64,000 bases of DNA from positions 558,001 to 622,000 of the forward strand of contig NZ_BAAAXV010000008.1 of the NCBI RefSeq assembly GCF_039535785.1, given 5' to 3'. Within the stretch, counting starts at the first letter, position 1; the number at the start of each line of letters is the position of its first letter. The translations under genes and the position numbers were made by a program. Below the pieces are notes generated by a model. That model was not told where the DNA came from, did not search any database, and saw nothing but the letters and a program-made list of their open reading frames with translations. Below, piece by piece: positions 1 to 8,637 of this stretch. This DNA comes from Nonomuraea helvata (GTDB lineage: Bacteria; Actinomycetota; Actinomycetes; Streptosporangiales; Streptosporangiaceae).

Positions 1-1
1 G

Positions 2-382
2 GCCATCCGCTCCGGCGGACGCGCCGAGAGCCTCAAACCCGAACTCCGCGACTTCTGCTACACGTTCTGCTCCGCCCTGGGCAGCCATCACCGCAGCGAG
101 GACAGCGACTTCTTCCCGGCTCTGCTGGAGCAGATGCCCGAATTGGAGCCGACGATCGCCCGCCTGGGTCGCGAGCACGAGGTCCTCGCGCGCCTCCTGG
201 CCGACTTTCAGCTGAGCCTCGACGATCCGCAATCATCACCGCAGGAGCTCTTCCGGCAGATCAGTGAGATCAAGGGCTCGATGAAGGCTCATTTCGGCTT
301 TGAGGAAGGCTCCCTGAACCAGGCACTCCGCGCTCTTGACGCTCCGGAGAGCGACAGGAACCGCATGTTCGGCGACGTCTGA
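2..382 (+). CDS. Hemerythrin-like (HHE domain) protein, 5' end cut off
   Basis: The reading frame is open from the window edge to a TGA at 380-382, so the start lies outside. The visible part contains a 'SHHRSED' stretch followed by 'FFPALL', then 'REHEVLARLL' and a late 'HFGFEEGSL'. This His/Glu spacing is typical of hemerythrin-type HHE cation-binding domains, which hold a di-iron or similar metal site in a four-helix bundle. Such proteins in actinomycetes are usually small cytosolic oxygen, NO or metal-responsive proteins. An internal ATG at 134 exists but would discard the first His ligands, so I treat the gene as 5'-truncated by the window. It converges on the regulator ending at 454. 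Confidence 0.75.
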   Translation, partial: AIRSGGRAESLKPELRDFCYTFCSALGSHHRSEDSDFFPALLEQMPELEPTIARLGREHEVLARLLADFQLSLDDPQSSPQELFRQISEIKGSMKAHFGFEEGSLNQALRALDAPESDRNRMFGDV

Positions 383-453
383 CTGATGGCCTCTTCTCCG
401 TTCCGTCGCACAGTGGGGGCGCGGCCGTGCGGCGGTTCGAGCGCCGTCCTCGT

Positions 454-3400
454 CTACGACCGTGGCGGCGTGGCGATACATCTTCGTTGATGCCGGACGG
501 GGTCGACTTCGGTCACGGCCGTCTTCCCGTCCAGCTCCCAGCCCTTCCCGTACGCCGCGGCGAAGGCTTCCTCGCCCAGCGCGGCCCGCCCTCGGCGGGT
601 GAGCTCGCGAACCTGCCGATCGGTGCGGTCGTGAGCGCCGCGCAGCCGGGAGGCGGCCCCGAGCAGGACTGCCGACTCGTGATGCCGCCCGTGCGCCTCG
701 GCGAGCGCGGCCGCATTCACCGCCACCAGCGACAGGACCGGCAGGTCCCGGGCCTCCAGCGCCGCCGCGTACGCCTGCTCCAGCGCCTTCTCCGCGCCTG
801 CCAGGTCACCCGCCTCCAGGCAGAGCGAGGCCCGTGCGCTGCCGACCAGCGTCCGCGCGTGGTCACCGGGGAACGTGGTGTCGCCGTGCAGGCCCCGTTC
901 GGCGTCGTCGAGCAGGTGCCGCGCCCGGTCCAGGTCGCCGAGGCTCACCCAGAAGACGGCCTCCCACGCGCCGACCAGGGCCAGCATCTCCGGCGAGGCC
1001 GCGCGCATTGCCCGCTCCCGGGCCGAGTCGATCACGGCGGTCGTCAGGTCGGTGTCGCCGCGCCGCAGGTGCAGGTCGATCCAGCGCAGGTCGTCGAACA
1101 CCTCGTCGCCGAGGCTGAGCGAGCCGAACTCGCCGGCGAGCGACCGAGCCTCGCGCAGGTCGGCCAGCGCGCCGTCGAGATCGTCGTCGTACTGCCGCAG
1201 CTGGGCGCGTAACGGCAGCACGGTGGCCTGGCCCCAGCGGTCGCCGGCCTGCCGGAAGCAGGCGAGGGCCGCCTCCACGTCGGGGCGCATCTTGTCGAGC
1301 TCGCCCGCGTTCTCGGCGAACTGGGCCCGGAACATGCGGGCCAGCCCGGACAGCCACACGTCGTCGCCGTCGGCCAGGCGCTCGATGATCGCGAGCGCGG
1401 TCCTCTCCGGCAGGAACGCGGGCGGGAGCGCGGTGAGTGCGCCGTACGGACCCGGCAGTTCCGGGTACGCGATCAGCCGGTCGGCCAGCTCGCGCAGCTG
1501 CCCCTGGTCGTCGGCGGCCTCCTCGGCGTTCGTCCCCGACCGGGTGCTCGCCCGGTTGATCAGGTAGATCGCGTGGGCGCAGTCGCGGTCGGGCGCCGGC
1601 TCGCCGCCGGGCACCGCCAGTGCCTCGCCCAGCCAGTAGGCCGCGTCGCGGTGCCGGCCGAACATGTGCCAGTACCAGGTCAGGTTCAGGGCGAGAGCGA
1701 GCGCGCCGGGGGCGTCGCCGGTGTCGCACCGCCGGCGCAGTGCGGCCAGCGCGTTGTCGTACTCGGCGCTGATGATCCGCATGGCCGCTAGCTGGCCGGG
1801 CCCACGCAGCTGCGGGTCGTAGCGGGCCATCAGCCCGGCGAAGTAGCCGGCGGCTAGGTCGCGGGCAGTGCCGAGGTCGCCCATCCCGGCCAGGCGGTCG
1901 ATGCCGTACTCGCGCAGCGTCTCCAGCATGCGGTAGCGGCCCGGGTCGGGCGCGAGCTGCAGCAGCGACCGGTCCACCAGGCCTGCGAGGAGCTCGGGGA
2001 TCTCGGCAGCCGGCACCGCGGTGCCGGCGCAGAGCGCGGTGGCCGAGGCCGGCGTGACGCCGCCGGGCAGGATCGAGACGCGTTCGGCGACCGTGCGCTC
2101 GTGCTCGCTCAGCAGCTCCCAGCTCCAGGCGATGACCGCGCGCAGCGTGCGGTGCCGGGGCAGCGCGGTGCGGTTGCCGGTGGTGAGCAGCCGGAACCGG
2201 TCGGACAGCCCGTCGGCCAGCTCGGGCAGCGACAGCGTCCGCAGCCGGGCCGCGGCCAGCTCCAGTGCCAGCGGCATCCCGTCCAGGCTGCGGACCACGC
2301 GCCGGACCTCGGGCAGCGTGGTCTCGTCCATGCCGAAGCCCGGGCGCACGGCCGCGGCCCGCTCGGTGAACAGGCGTACTGACGCCGCCCGCCGGGCCTG
2401 CTCGACGCCGTCGTCCGGCCCGGGCAGCGTGAGCGGGCCGAGCGGCACCAGCGCCTCGCCGTCGACCGCGAGGGGTTCGCGGCTGGTGGCCAGCACGCGC
2501 AGCCCGGAGCATCGGGGCAGCAGCGCCGCGACCAGGTGGGCCACGGCGTCGATCAGGTGCTCGCAGTTGTCGACCAGCAGCAGGCTCTCCCGGCCGCCGA
2601 GCCGGTCGGCGAGTACGTCCAGCTCGTCGCCCTCGACCCGCATCCGGGCCTCGAACATCGCGCCGCCGCGCAGCCCGATCCCGGCGAGCACGGCCGCGCC
2701 GACCTTGACCGGCTCGGTGACCGAGGCGAGGTCGATCATCCAGGCGCCGTCGCGGTACGCGTGGCGGTGGCGGCGGGCGGCCTCGACGGCGAGGCGCGTC
2801 TTGCCGGCGCCGCCGGGACCGACGACGGTGACCAGGCGCCCGGCGGCGAGCAGCGCGTCGATCCGGGCAAGGTCGTCGTCGCGCCCGATGAAGCTGGTCA
2901 GCGGCGCGGGCAGGTTATCCGGCCTGGTCTGCGCGGCGTCGGCGGCCGGGGCGGGGCGTTCGGCGCGCAGCAGGCGCAGGTGGCGCTCGCGCAGGGCGTC
3001 GCCCGGGTCGGTGCCGAGGACGTCGGCCAGGGTTGCGCGGACCCGCTCGTACAGGCCCAGGGCCTCGGCCTGGCGGCCCTGGGCGGCGAGCGCGTCCATG
3101 AGCAGCCCGGCCGCCCGCTCGTGGACGGGCTGTTCGGCGAGCAGGGCGGTCAGGCGGGCGGCGGCCGCGTCGGCACGGCCCAGGGACAGCTCGGCGTCGG
3201 CGAGGTCGGCGACGGCCTCGACCGAGACGTGGGCCAGCCGGGTCGCGGCGGCGGGCGCCACCGCGGCGACGACCGTGGGCTCGGCGCCGGGACGGTCGCC
3301 CCACAGCGCCACGGCCTCGCCGAGCACGGCCGCCGCGGCATGCGGGTCGCCGGCGCGCAGGCGGTCACGGCCGGCGGCGGCGAGCTGTTCGAACCGCAGC

Positions 3401-3708
3401 GCGTCCACGTCGGCCGCGTCCACGTCCAGCCGGTAGCCGCCCGCGACCTGCACGACGTCGCCGCCCGGGCCGAGCGCCCGGCGCAGCCGCGAGACGAGGG
3501 TCTGCAGGGCGTGGGCGGGGCCGGCCGGCGGGTCCTCGGCCCAGATCGCGTCGACCAGGACGCCCGGCTCGACCGCGCGCCCCCCTGCGAGCGCCAGCCG
3601 TACGACCAGACCCTGCAACCGCGCACCCCGTACGGGCAGGGCGACGTCACCGCGAGACGCCTGAAAGGCGCCGAGCAGTGTGACGCGAAGCCGCGCATCC
3701 CCGTCCAT
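454..3708 (-). CDS. SARP/AfsR-type transcriptional regulator with BTAD, NTPase and TPR regions
   Basis: This protein of about 1084 residues has three parts. An N-terminal OmpR-like winged helix begins 'LRVTLLGAFQ' and is followed by a bacterial transcriptional activator (BTAD) domain up to about residue 250. An NTPase module has a P-loop 'GPGGAGKT' near residue 300 and Walker B 'LLLVDNCEH'. A long Ala/Leu-rich TPR-like C-terminal half follows. This is the large AfsR-like architecture of activators of secondary metabolism and accessory operons. I chose the ATG at 3708, just upstream of the winged helix; the preceding AGGAG is very close, so a GTG 18 bases further upstream is possible. It is divergent from the flavin monooxygenase at 3868, a likely target. 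Confidence 0.9.
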   Translation of the reverse strand: MDGDARLRVTLLGAFQASRGDVALPVRGARLQGLVVRLALAGGRAVEPGVLVDAIWAEDPPAGPAHALQTLVSRLRRALGPGGDVVQVAGGYRLDVDAADVDALRFEQLAAAGRDRLRAGDPHAAAAVLGEAVALWGDRPGAEPTVVAAVAPAAATRLAHVSVEAVADLADAELSLGRADAAAARLTALLAEQPVHERAAGLLMDALAAQGRQAEALGLYERVRATLADVLGTDPGDALRERHLRLLRAERPAPAADAAQTRPDNLPAPLTSFIGRDDDLARIDALLAAGRLVTVVGPGGAGKTRLAVEAARRHRHAYRDGAWMIDLASVTEPVKVGAAVLAGIGLRGGAMFEARMRVEGDELDVLADRLGGRESLLLVDNCEHLIDAVAHLVAALLPRCSGLRVLATSREPLAVDGEALVPLGPLTLPGPDDGVEQARRAASVRLFTERAAAVRPGFGMDETTLPEVRRVVRSLDGMPLALELAAARLRTLSLPELADGLSDRFRLLTTGNRTALPRHRTLRAVIAWSWELLSEHERTVAERVSILPGGVTPASATALCAGTAVPAAEIPELLAGLVDRSLLQLAPDPGRYRMLETLREYGIDRLAGMGDLGTARDLAAGYFAGLMARYDPQLRGPGQLAAMRIISAEYDNALAALRRRCDTGDAPGALALALNLTWYWHMFGRHRDAAYWLGEALAVPGGEPAPDRDCAHAIYLINRASTRSGTNAEEAADDQGQLRELADRLIAYPELPGPYGALTALPPAFLPERTALAIIERLADGDDVWLSGLARMFRAQFAENAGELDKMRPDVEAALACFRQAGDRWGQATVLPLRAQLRQYDDDLDGALADLREARSLAGEFGSLSLGDEVFDDLRWIDLHLRRGDTDLTTAVIDSARERAMRAASPEMLALVGAWEAVFWVSLGDLDRARHLLDDAERGLHGDTTFPGDHARTLVGSARASLCLEAGDLAGAEKALEQAYAAALEARDLPVLSLVAVNAAALAEAHGRHHESAVLLGAASRLRGAHDRTDRQVRELTRRGRAALGEEAFAAAYGKGWELDGKTAVTEVDPVRHQRRCIATPPRS

Positions 3709-3754
3709 CTCCTGATCCTCGCGCACGCACCCTCGAGCCCCCAAACCAGGGAGT

Positions 3755-3789
3755 GTCAGCGCCATGTGCGCCCGCGTCAGTGCCGTGTG
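3755..3789. promoter_or_regulatory. Direct repeat in divergent promoter region, possible SARP site
   Basis: Two 14-base direct repeats, GTCAGCGCCATGTG (3755-3768) and GTCAGTGCCGTGTG (3776-3789), match at 12 of 14 positions and start 21 bases apart, about two helical turns. They lie in the 159-base gap between the SARP regulator and the divergent monooxygenase. SARP proteins are known to bind direct repeats on one face of the helix near the -35 region. Assignment to this regulator is inference. Confidence 0.45.
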
Positions 3790-3867
3790 TGCCCCGTGTG
3801 AGCGGCCCGCCTCAGTCTTTGCGTGCCTGAAGAGAACAGGGTGGCGAGCTTCGGAAGGGGAGTTCTC

Positions 3868-5376
3868 GTGCATGACGTAGTGATCGTGGGGGCCGGCCCG
3901 GTTGGTCTGTTCCTTGCCTGCGAGCTTGGCCTCGCGGGCTGCAGTGTCCTGGTGCTTGAGCGGGAGCCGGAGCCCCGCTCCCCGTGGAAGGCGGACCCGC
4001 TCGGGATGCGGGGCCTGTCCGCCACGTCGGTCGAGGCGTTCTACCGGCGTGGGATGCTGCACCCGCTGCTGAAGGCGTCGGGCGTCAACGACTATCCCGA
4101 CGCTGACGAGCCGGCACCCCCTCGTGGCGTGGGCCACTTCGCCGGCATGATGCTCGATCCGGCCAAGGTCGACGTCGCCTCCCTGCCGTTCCGGCTTCCC
4201 AGCCCGGCGATGGAGGGCGTGATGACAACCCTGGAAGCGGTCGAGACGGTGCTGTACGAGCGGGCATCCATGCTCGGCGTGGAGGTCAGGCGCGGCGTCA
4301 CGGTCTCAGCCGTCGCGCAGGACGATGAGACCGTGGTCGCGCAGGCCGGCGAGCACGAGTACGCGGCGCGCTGGCTCGTCGGCTGCGACGGCGGACGCAG
4401 CACCGTGCGCGGGCTCGCGGGCTTCGACTTCGTCGGCACCGAGCCGCAGTTCACCGGCTACACCATGCTCGCCACCATCACCGATCCCGAGAAGCTGCGC
4501 CCCGGGTTCAATCTGACGCCGACCGGCATGTACCTGCGGACGCCCGCGCAAGGGTACGTCGGCATGCTGGACTTCGACGGCGGCGCCTTCGATCGCTCGA
4601 AGCGGCCGGGTCGCGAACATCTCCAGACGGTTCTGCGCCGGGTGTCCGGCACCGACGTGACGCTGAGCGACGTCCAGCTCGCCTCGAGCTTCACCGATCG
4701 GGCGATGCAGACGACGACCTACCGGCAGGGGCGCGTCCTGCTCGCGGGCGACGCCGCTCACATCCACTCTCCCCTCGGGGCGCAGGGACTCAACCTCGGC
4801 CTCGGCGACGCCGTGAACCTGGGATGGAAGCTCGCGGCGACCGTGCACGGGCACGCACCGGACGGGCTGGTCGACACCTACACCCGCGAGCGCCGTCCGA
4901 TCGGCGCCTGGGTGCTCGACTGGACGCGCGCCCAGGCGGCGGTCATGAGGCCGGACCCGCATGCACAGGCGATCCAAGGAGTGGTTCGCGATCTGCTCGG
5001 GACCCGTGACGGGACGACCTACGTGTTCGACAGGACATCGGGATCGTCGATCCGTTACGACCTCGGCAGCGAGCACCCGCTGGTCGGCCGGAACGCCCCT
5101 GACCTTCGTCTTGAGGACGGCACCCGCCTCGGCGACCTGATGCAGGACGGACGAGGTGTCGTGCTCGATTTCAGCATCGGCCGATGCCTCCACGATTCAG
5201 CGATGAGCTGGGAGGGCCGGATGCGTTATGCGGCCGGGCCCGCGATGAATGACCTCGGAGTAGGCGCCGTGCTGGTCCGACCTGACGGCATAGTCGCCTG
5301 GGCAGGTGATCGTGACCCTGATCGTGAAGCGTTCGAGCGGGTGGCCGGCCATTGGTTCGGTAGTCCGGCAATCTAA
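3868..5376 (+). CDS. FAD-dependent aromatic-ring hydroxylase-type monooxygenase
   Basis: A 502-residue group A flavin monooxygenase of the PHBH/RdmE fold. The N-terminal Rossmann motif 'VIVGAGPVGLFLACEL', the central DG motif 'LVGCDGGRSTVRG' and the GD motif 'RVLLAGDAAHIHSP' followed by 'GAQGLNLGLGDA' are all present and in order. A C-terminal thioredoxin-like extension without catalytic cysteines starts near residue 410. The GTG at 3868 is chosen because GAAGGGGAG ends 6 bases before it; an ATG 45 bases upstream would add residues before the Rossmann strand. These enzymes use NAD(P)H and O2 to hydroxylate phenolic, polyketide or rifamycin-like substrates. The substrate is not evident. No biosynthetic genes flank it, so detoxification or tailoring are both open. 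Confidence 0.9.
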   Translation: MHDVVIVGAGPVGLFLACELGLAGCSVLVLEREPEPRSPWKADPLGMRGLSATSVEAFYRRGMLHPLLKASGVNDYPDADEPAPPRGVGHFAGMMLDPAKVDVASLPFRLPSPAMEGVMTTLEAVETVLYERASMLGVEVRRGVTVSAVAQDDETVVAQAGEHEYAARWLVGCDGGRSTVRGLAGFDFVGTEPQFTGYTMLATITDPEKLRPGFNLTPTGMYLRTPAQGYVGMLDFDGGAFDRSKRPGREHLQTVLRRVSGTDVTLSDVQLASSFTDRAMQTTTYRQGRVLLAGDAAHIHSPLGAQGLNLGLGDAVNLGWKLAATVHGHAPDGLVDTYTRERRPIGAWVLDWTRAQAAVMRPDPHAQAIQGVVRDLLGTRDGTTYVFDRTSGSSIRYDLGSEHPLVGRNAPDLRLEDGTRLGDLMQDGRGVVLDFSIGRCLHDSAMSWEGRMRYAAGPAMNDLGVGAVLVRPDGIVAWAGDRDPDREAFERVAGHWFGSPAI

Positions 5377-5452
5377 ATCCTTTTTGTTCCCGCGCAGCCG
5401 GCGCCGGCTTTTCAAACCCCGCCCGGGAAGGGAGAGCGCGATCATAAGCCGC

Positions 5453-5507
5453 CTGAATGTCAATGTTGGCACCGATATAAACCTTTCCTCTCCTCAGCTG
5501 AATGTCA
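5453..5507 (+). promoter_or_regulatory. Putative promoter with flanking direct repeats
   Basis: Two identical copies of CTGAATGTCA (5453-5462 and 5498-5507) start 45 bases apart and bracket an AT-rich TATAAA (5476-5481) that could be the -10 box of the SGNH hydrolase. The second copy runs into the AGGAG ribosome binding site. The repeats could be a repressor pair, but this is inference. Confidence 0.35.
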
Positions 5508-5516
5508 GGAGCACAT

Positions 5517-6179
5517 ATGACGATCACCCTCCGACCGGGAAGCACCGTGATGTTCACCGGCGATTCGATCACCGACTGCCAGAGGCTGGACAGCGAAGAG
5601 GGCCTCGGGTTCGGCTACCCGCTGCGCATCGCGGGGGAGTGGGGGCTCCGGCACCCGGAGCGGGCCGTGACCTGGCTGAACTCCGGGATCGCGGGCGACA
5701 AGGTGATGGATCTCGAAGCCCGCTGGCAGGCGGACGTGCTCGACGCGCGCCCGGACGTGGTGTCGATCCTCGTCGGCGGCAATGACGTGGGCTGGCACTC
5801 GTACGACCCGGACGGCTACATGATCCCCGCGGAGGACTTCGCGGCGGGTTACGACCGCCTGCTCGCGCCCCTCGCCGAGGCCGGCCTGGAGCTGATCCTC
5901 ATCGAGCCGTTCCTCCTGCCGATTCGCGGCCTTGTCGAGGTCGGCGATGTGCACCTCGGCGAAGAGGTCCGCAAGGAGTGGCGCGCCGACCTGGACCCGA
6001 AGATCCAGGTCGTGCGCGAGCTCGCCCGCAAGTACGGCGCGCACCTGCTCGCCGCCGACGGCATGTTCGCCGAGCTCGCCGCGACGACCGGGCCGGAGTA
6101 CTGGGCCGCGGACGGCGTGCACCCGACACCGGCCGGTCACGCCGCGCTCGCGGCGGCCTGGCTGCGCCTGGTCGCGTGA
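5517..6179 (+). CDS. SGNH/GDSL-family hydrolase (esterase/lipase/deacetylase type)
   Basis: A 220-residue single-domain SGNH hydrolase. Block I 'FTGDSITD' carries the nucleophile Ser, block II has 'SGIAGDKV' with its Gly, block III is 'GGNDVGW' with the oxyanion Asn, and block V is 'DGVHPTPAGH' with the catalytic Asp and His. The ATG at 5517 has AGGAG at 5507-5511. There is no signal peptide, so it is probably intracellular. Such enzymes remove acetyl or other acyl groups from carbohydrates or small esters. The nearby fucosidase/sugar importer suggests carbohydrate de-esterification, but this is contextual only. The last codons belong to a 35-base tandem repeat that continues downstream. Confidence 0.88.
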   Translation: MTITLRPGSTVMFTGDSITDCQRLDSEEGLGFGYPLRIAGEWGLRHPERAVTWLNSGIAGDKVMDLEARWQADVLDARPDVVSILVGGNDVGWHSYDPDGYMIPAEDFAAGYDRLLAPLAEAGLELILIEPFLLPIRGLVEVGDVHLGEEVRKEWRADLDPKIQVVRELARKYGAHLLAADGMFAELAATTGPEYWAADGVHPTPAGHAALAAAWLRLVA

Positions 6180-6275
6180 CCAGGCTTCGCGATCACCCGC
6201 TGGCAGTCGCATGACCGTGCCTCGCAATCACCCCCTGGCAGTTGCGTGACCGTGCCTCGCGATCACCGCTGACAT
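6171..6275. repeat. 35-base tandem repeat, three copies, overlapping a gene 3' end
   Basis: Three consecutive 35-base units at 6171-6205, 6206-6240 and 6241-6275 share the pattern GTYGCRTGACC...TCGCRATCACC..CTG. The first unit includes the last codons and stop of the SGNH hydrolase, so the gene end appears to have been copied twice downstream. No long reading frame continues through the extra copies. Confidence 0.8.
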
Positions 6276-6281
6276 GCGAAA

Positions 6282-6316
6282 GGCTCCGTCCCCGGCCGTG
6301 AACCGGAAGCGGAGCC
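6282..6316. terminator. Hairpin following the tandem repeat
   Basis: GGCTCCG (6282-6288) pairs with CGGAGCC (6310-6316). Additional C/G pairing is possible inside the loop. It lies between convergent genes and may help terminate the SGNH transcript. Confidence 0.45.
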
Positions 6317-6336
6317 AAGGCGCCATGGGATGGGTT

Positions 6337-6364
6337 CCTCGGCGGGGAGCCAACCCCGCCGAGG
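6337..6364. terminator. Strong intergenic hairpin terminator
   Basis: CCTCGGCGGGG (6337-6347) and CCCCGCCGAGG (6354-6364) form a perfect 11-base stem with a 6-base loop, 13 bases beyond the stop of the leftward DUF6623-like gene. It lacks a strong U tract, as is usual for actinomycete terminators. It can serve both convergent transcripts. Confidence 0.75.
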
Positions 6365-6377
6365 AGTGCCGATCCCG

Positions 6378-6821
6378 TCAGATGTTGTGCGAGAAGTCCC
6401 CGCCGAAACCGGCGATGAAGACGTGGCTGTCGATCGCACCGGCGGTGAAGAACATCGAGATCCCGCACCCCCACGCGATGCCGTCGTGGCCTACGGGAAA
6501 GACGTTGTCGCCGCTCAGGCCGTGCGCGTGGTCGCCTTCGATCCTGAGGCCCTCCCTGACCAGGATGCGGTTCGGGCCGTCCCACACGTGCACGGCGACG
6601 AGCGCGCTGGTCTCCCGCGCGTCGAAGAGGATCAGCACCCTGTCCAGGGTGGCCCGGCGGTCTTCGACGATGACCGGGGTGGGGATGGGCAGGTGGATCC
6701 AGTCGCCCCCGTTCGCCGGAAGCGAGAAGGTCACGCCGAATCCCTGACGTAGTGCGCTCGTGTTGGGGTTCTCGGCCACTGCCGTGAATCCGTGGTGCCA
6801 TGATGCGTACAACTTTGACAT
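6378..6821 (-). CDS. Small DUF6623-like protein, function unknown
   Basis: 147 residues, starting at the ATG at 6821, which follows AAGGAG with about 7 bases of spacing. No signal peptide or membrane segment is seen. The sequence has 'YASWHHGFTA' near the N-terminus, 'IPTPVIVEDRR' in the middle, 'VHVWDGPNRI' and a C-terminal 'IAWGCGISMFF'. These landmarks match my memory of the DUF6623 family, a small all-beta protein family of unknown role in actinobacteria and proteobacteria. The assignment is by pattern only. It stands alone on its strand, divergent from the fucosidase operon across a 544-base gap and ending in a strong hairpin. No function can be assigned. Confidence 0.7.
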   Translation of the reverse strand: MSKLYASWHHGFTAVAENPNTSALRQGFGVTFSLPANGGDWIHLPIPTPVIVEDRRATLDRVLILFDARETSALVAVHVWDGPNRILVREGLRIEGDHAHGLSGDNVFPVGHDGIAWGCGISMFFTAGAIDSHVFIAGFGGDFSHNI

Positions 6822-7365
6822 CGCCGTACTCCTTGCGGTTTGGGGGGCTGTGGACTTTTCTTGAGAGTTTGTTGCTCCCTGATGACTCCACGATAAAACG
6901 GCGTGAGAAAGGCTTGGCATCCCTAAGGTTGGGGATATTCTTCTCGCTTATAATTGCGGGGAAAATATATCTCTACAGGATGAAGTGCGAAAAAGCTTAC
7001 GAAGCACGCCAAAGGGCTAGATGCTCGTCAATCGTGGATAAATGCACTCGATGGATCCCGCTGGGTTCGCCCTGGCCGTCTGCGGAAGGTTTCGCAAGCC
7101 GCTGCGGTGGAAACATCGGATGTGATCGCGCCGGAGCGACGCCCGGCGGCGCGGCATGGGGCACCGTGGCGGTGCCGACCGTCCATCGGTCCTGTACGAC
7201 ATCAGCAGCCCGGAGGGCGTCTCCGGGGCATCAAGGGAGAAGCGGGGGCTCCCAGTCGACTTCTGACTCAAGAGCCTTGACCACATCCGATGTTTCGCCT
7301 ACGTTACCCGCAAGTCGAGACGTGCGAAATATTTCGCACCTCCCTAACGGCAGAGGGTGTCACGG
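6822..7365. other. Long divergent intergenic region with AT-rich core
   Basis: These 544 bases have no convincing gene. Bases roughly 6880-7010 are clearly AT-richer than the rest of the window (for example TTATAATTG and GAAAATATATC) and probably hold the promoter of the leftward DUF6623-like gene. CCCGGAG (7209-7215) and CTCCGGG (7221-7227) form a 7-base stem. The right end holds the palindrome described at 7322. A rightward ORF through the region has poor codon usage and was not called. Confidence 0.6.
7322..7339. promoter_or_regulatory. Perfect 18-base palindrome, likely operator of fucosidase operon
   Basis: GTGCGAAATATTTCGCAC at 7322-7339 is an exact palindrome 26 bases before the fucosidase ATG. 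Its length and position fit a dimeric LacI- or GntR-type sugar repressor site. No such regulator gene is present in the window. Confidence 0.7.
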
Positions 7366-8622
7366 ATGTCAGATTCCCGTATCGAGGACTTCCGGCAGCG
7401 CAGGTTCGGCCTGTTCGTCCACTGGGGGCTCTACGCGCTGGCGGCCCGCCACGAGTGGGTCAAGCAGCGCGAGAACCAGACTGATGAGCAGTACCAGCGA
7501 TACTTCGAGCGCTTCGACCCCGATCTGTACGACCCCGACGCCTGGGCCGAGGCCGCGCAGCGGGCCGGGATGCGCTACACCGTGTTGACCGCCAAGCACC
7601 ACGACGGCTTCTGCCTGTGGGACTCGGCTCTGACCGACTACTGCGTGAGTGGCACGCCGCACGGCAAGGACCTGATCGGTCCCTTCGTCGAGGCGTTCAG
7701 GGGCAGAGGGCTCGGGGTCGGGTTCTACTACTCGCTGCTGGACTGGCATCACCCGGACTTCCCGATCGACGGGCTGCATCCGGCGTACGTCGAGGGTGGC
7801 ACGTTCCCCGACCGGGATGTCACCAAGTACGCGGACTACCTGCACGGGCAGGTCGAGGAGCTGCTCACCCGCTACGGCCCCCTTGACACGCTGTGGTTTG
7901 ACTTCTCCTACGCCGGCCGGGTCAGGCAGGGCAAGCCGGTCTACGGCGGCAAGGGCAAGGCCGAGTGGCGCTCGGAGGAGCTGGTGGACAAGATCCGCCG
8001 CATCCAGCCGGACATCCTGATCAACAACCGTCTGGAGCTGCCGGGCGACTTCACCACACCGGAGCAGTTCCAGCCGCCTGGCCCCCTGCCGACGGTCTGG
8101 GAGGCCTGCCAGACGCTGAACGGAAGCTGGGGCTACGACCGGGACAACCACGCGTGGAAGTCGCCAGGACTGCTCATCCGCATGCTGATCGACTCCGTCT
8201 CCAAGGACGGCAACCTCCTGCTCAACGTGGGCCCCAACGGCCGGGGCGAGTTCGAACCGCGGGCACTCGACACGCTGCGGGAGATCGGCGACTGGATGCG
8301 GCTGCACAGCCAGTCGATCCACGGCGCGGGGGTGAGCCAGTTCCAGGCCCCGGAGGACTGCCGCTACACCCAGCGCGGCGACCGGCTGTACGTGCACGTC
8401 CTGTCCTGGCCGTACCGGCACCTGCACCTGCCGGGCCTGGCGGGCAAGGTCCGCTACGCGCAGCTGCTCAACGACAAGTCGGAGATCCGCATGTGGGCGC
8501 CCGACCCCAAGGTCGACAACGGGAACGTCAACTACTTCACGCTGCCCGAGGGCACCCTCACCCTCGAGCTTCCCGTACAGCCGCCGGATGTCGCCGTCCC
8601 GGTGATCGAGCTCTTCCTCTGA
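7366..8622 (+). CDS. GH29 alpha-L-fucosidase
   Basis: 418 residues without a signal peptide, so a cytosolic enzyme. The start of the catalytic barrel reads 'FGLFVHWGLYA', followed by 'LTAKHHDGFCLWDS', both hallmarks of GH29. The nucleophile Asp is expected in 'LWFDFSY' (around residue 183). GH29 enzymes are retaining alpha-L-fucosidases releasing fucose from oligosaccharides or glycoconjugates. The ATG at 7366 is preferred over a GTG 9 bases upstream because AGAGGG at 7352-7357 is then correctly spaced. It is the first gene of an operon with a substrate-binding lipoprotein (15 bases downstream) and two permeases, implying that fucosylated oligosaccharides are imported and then cleaved inside the cell. 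Confidence 0.92.
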   Translation: MSDSRIEDFRQRRFGLFVHWGLYALAARHEWVKQRENQTDEQYQRYFERFDPDLYDPDAWAEAAQRAGMRYTVLTAKHHDGFCLWDSALTDYCVSGTPHGKDLIGPFVEAFRGRGLGVGFYYSLLDWHHPDFPIDGLHPAYVEGGTFPDRDVTKYADYLHGQVEELLTRYGPLDTLWFDFSYAGRVRQGKPVYGGKGKAEWRSEELVDKIRRIQPDILINNRLELPGDFTTPEQFQPPGPLPTVWEACQTLNGSWGYDRDNHAWKSPGLLIRMLIDSVSKDGNLLLNVGPNGRGEFEPRALDTLREIGDWMRLHSQSIHGAGVSQFQAPEDCRYTQRGDRLYVHVLSWPYRHLHLPGLAGKVRYAQLLNDKSEIRMWAPDPKVDNGNVNYFTLPEGTLTLELPVQPPDVAVPVIELFL

Positions 8623-8637
8623 AAGGCGTTACCCCCC

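Noticed and set aside
454..1212. Rightward 261-codon ORF near the left edge
   Set aside because: It is opposite the C-terminal TPR region of the SARP regulator and has no recognisable domain; it is a shadow frame.
6800..7588. Rightward 262-codon ORF across the AT-rich intergenic region
   Set aside because: It has poor codon usage, no ribosome binding site and no domain, and overlaps the fucosidase in another frame.
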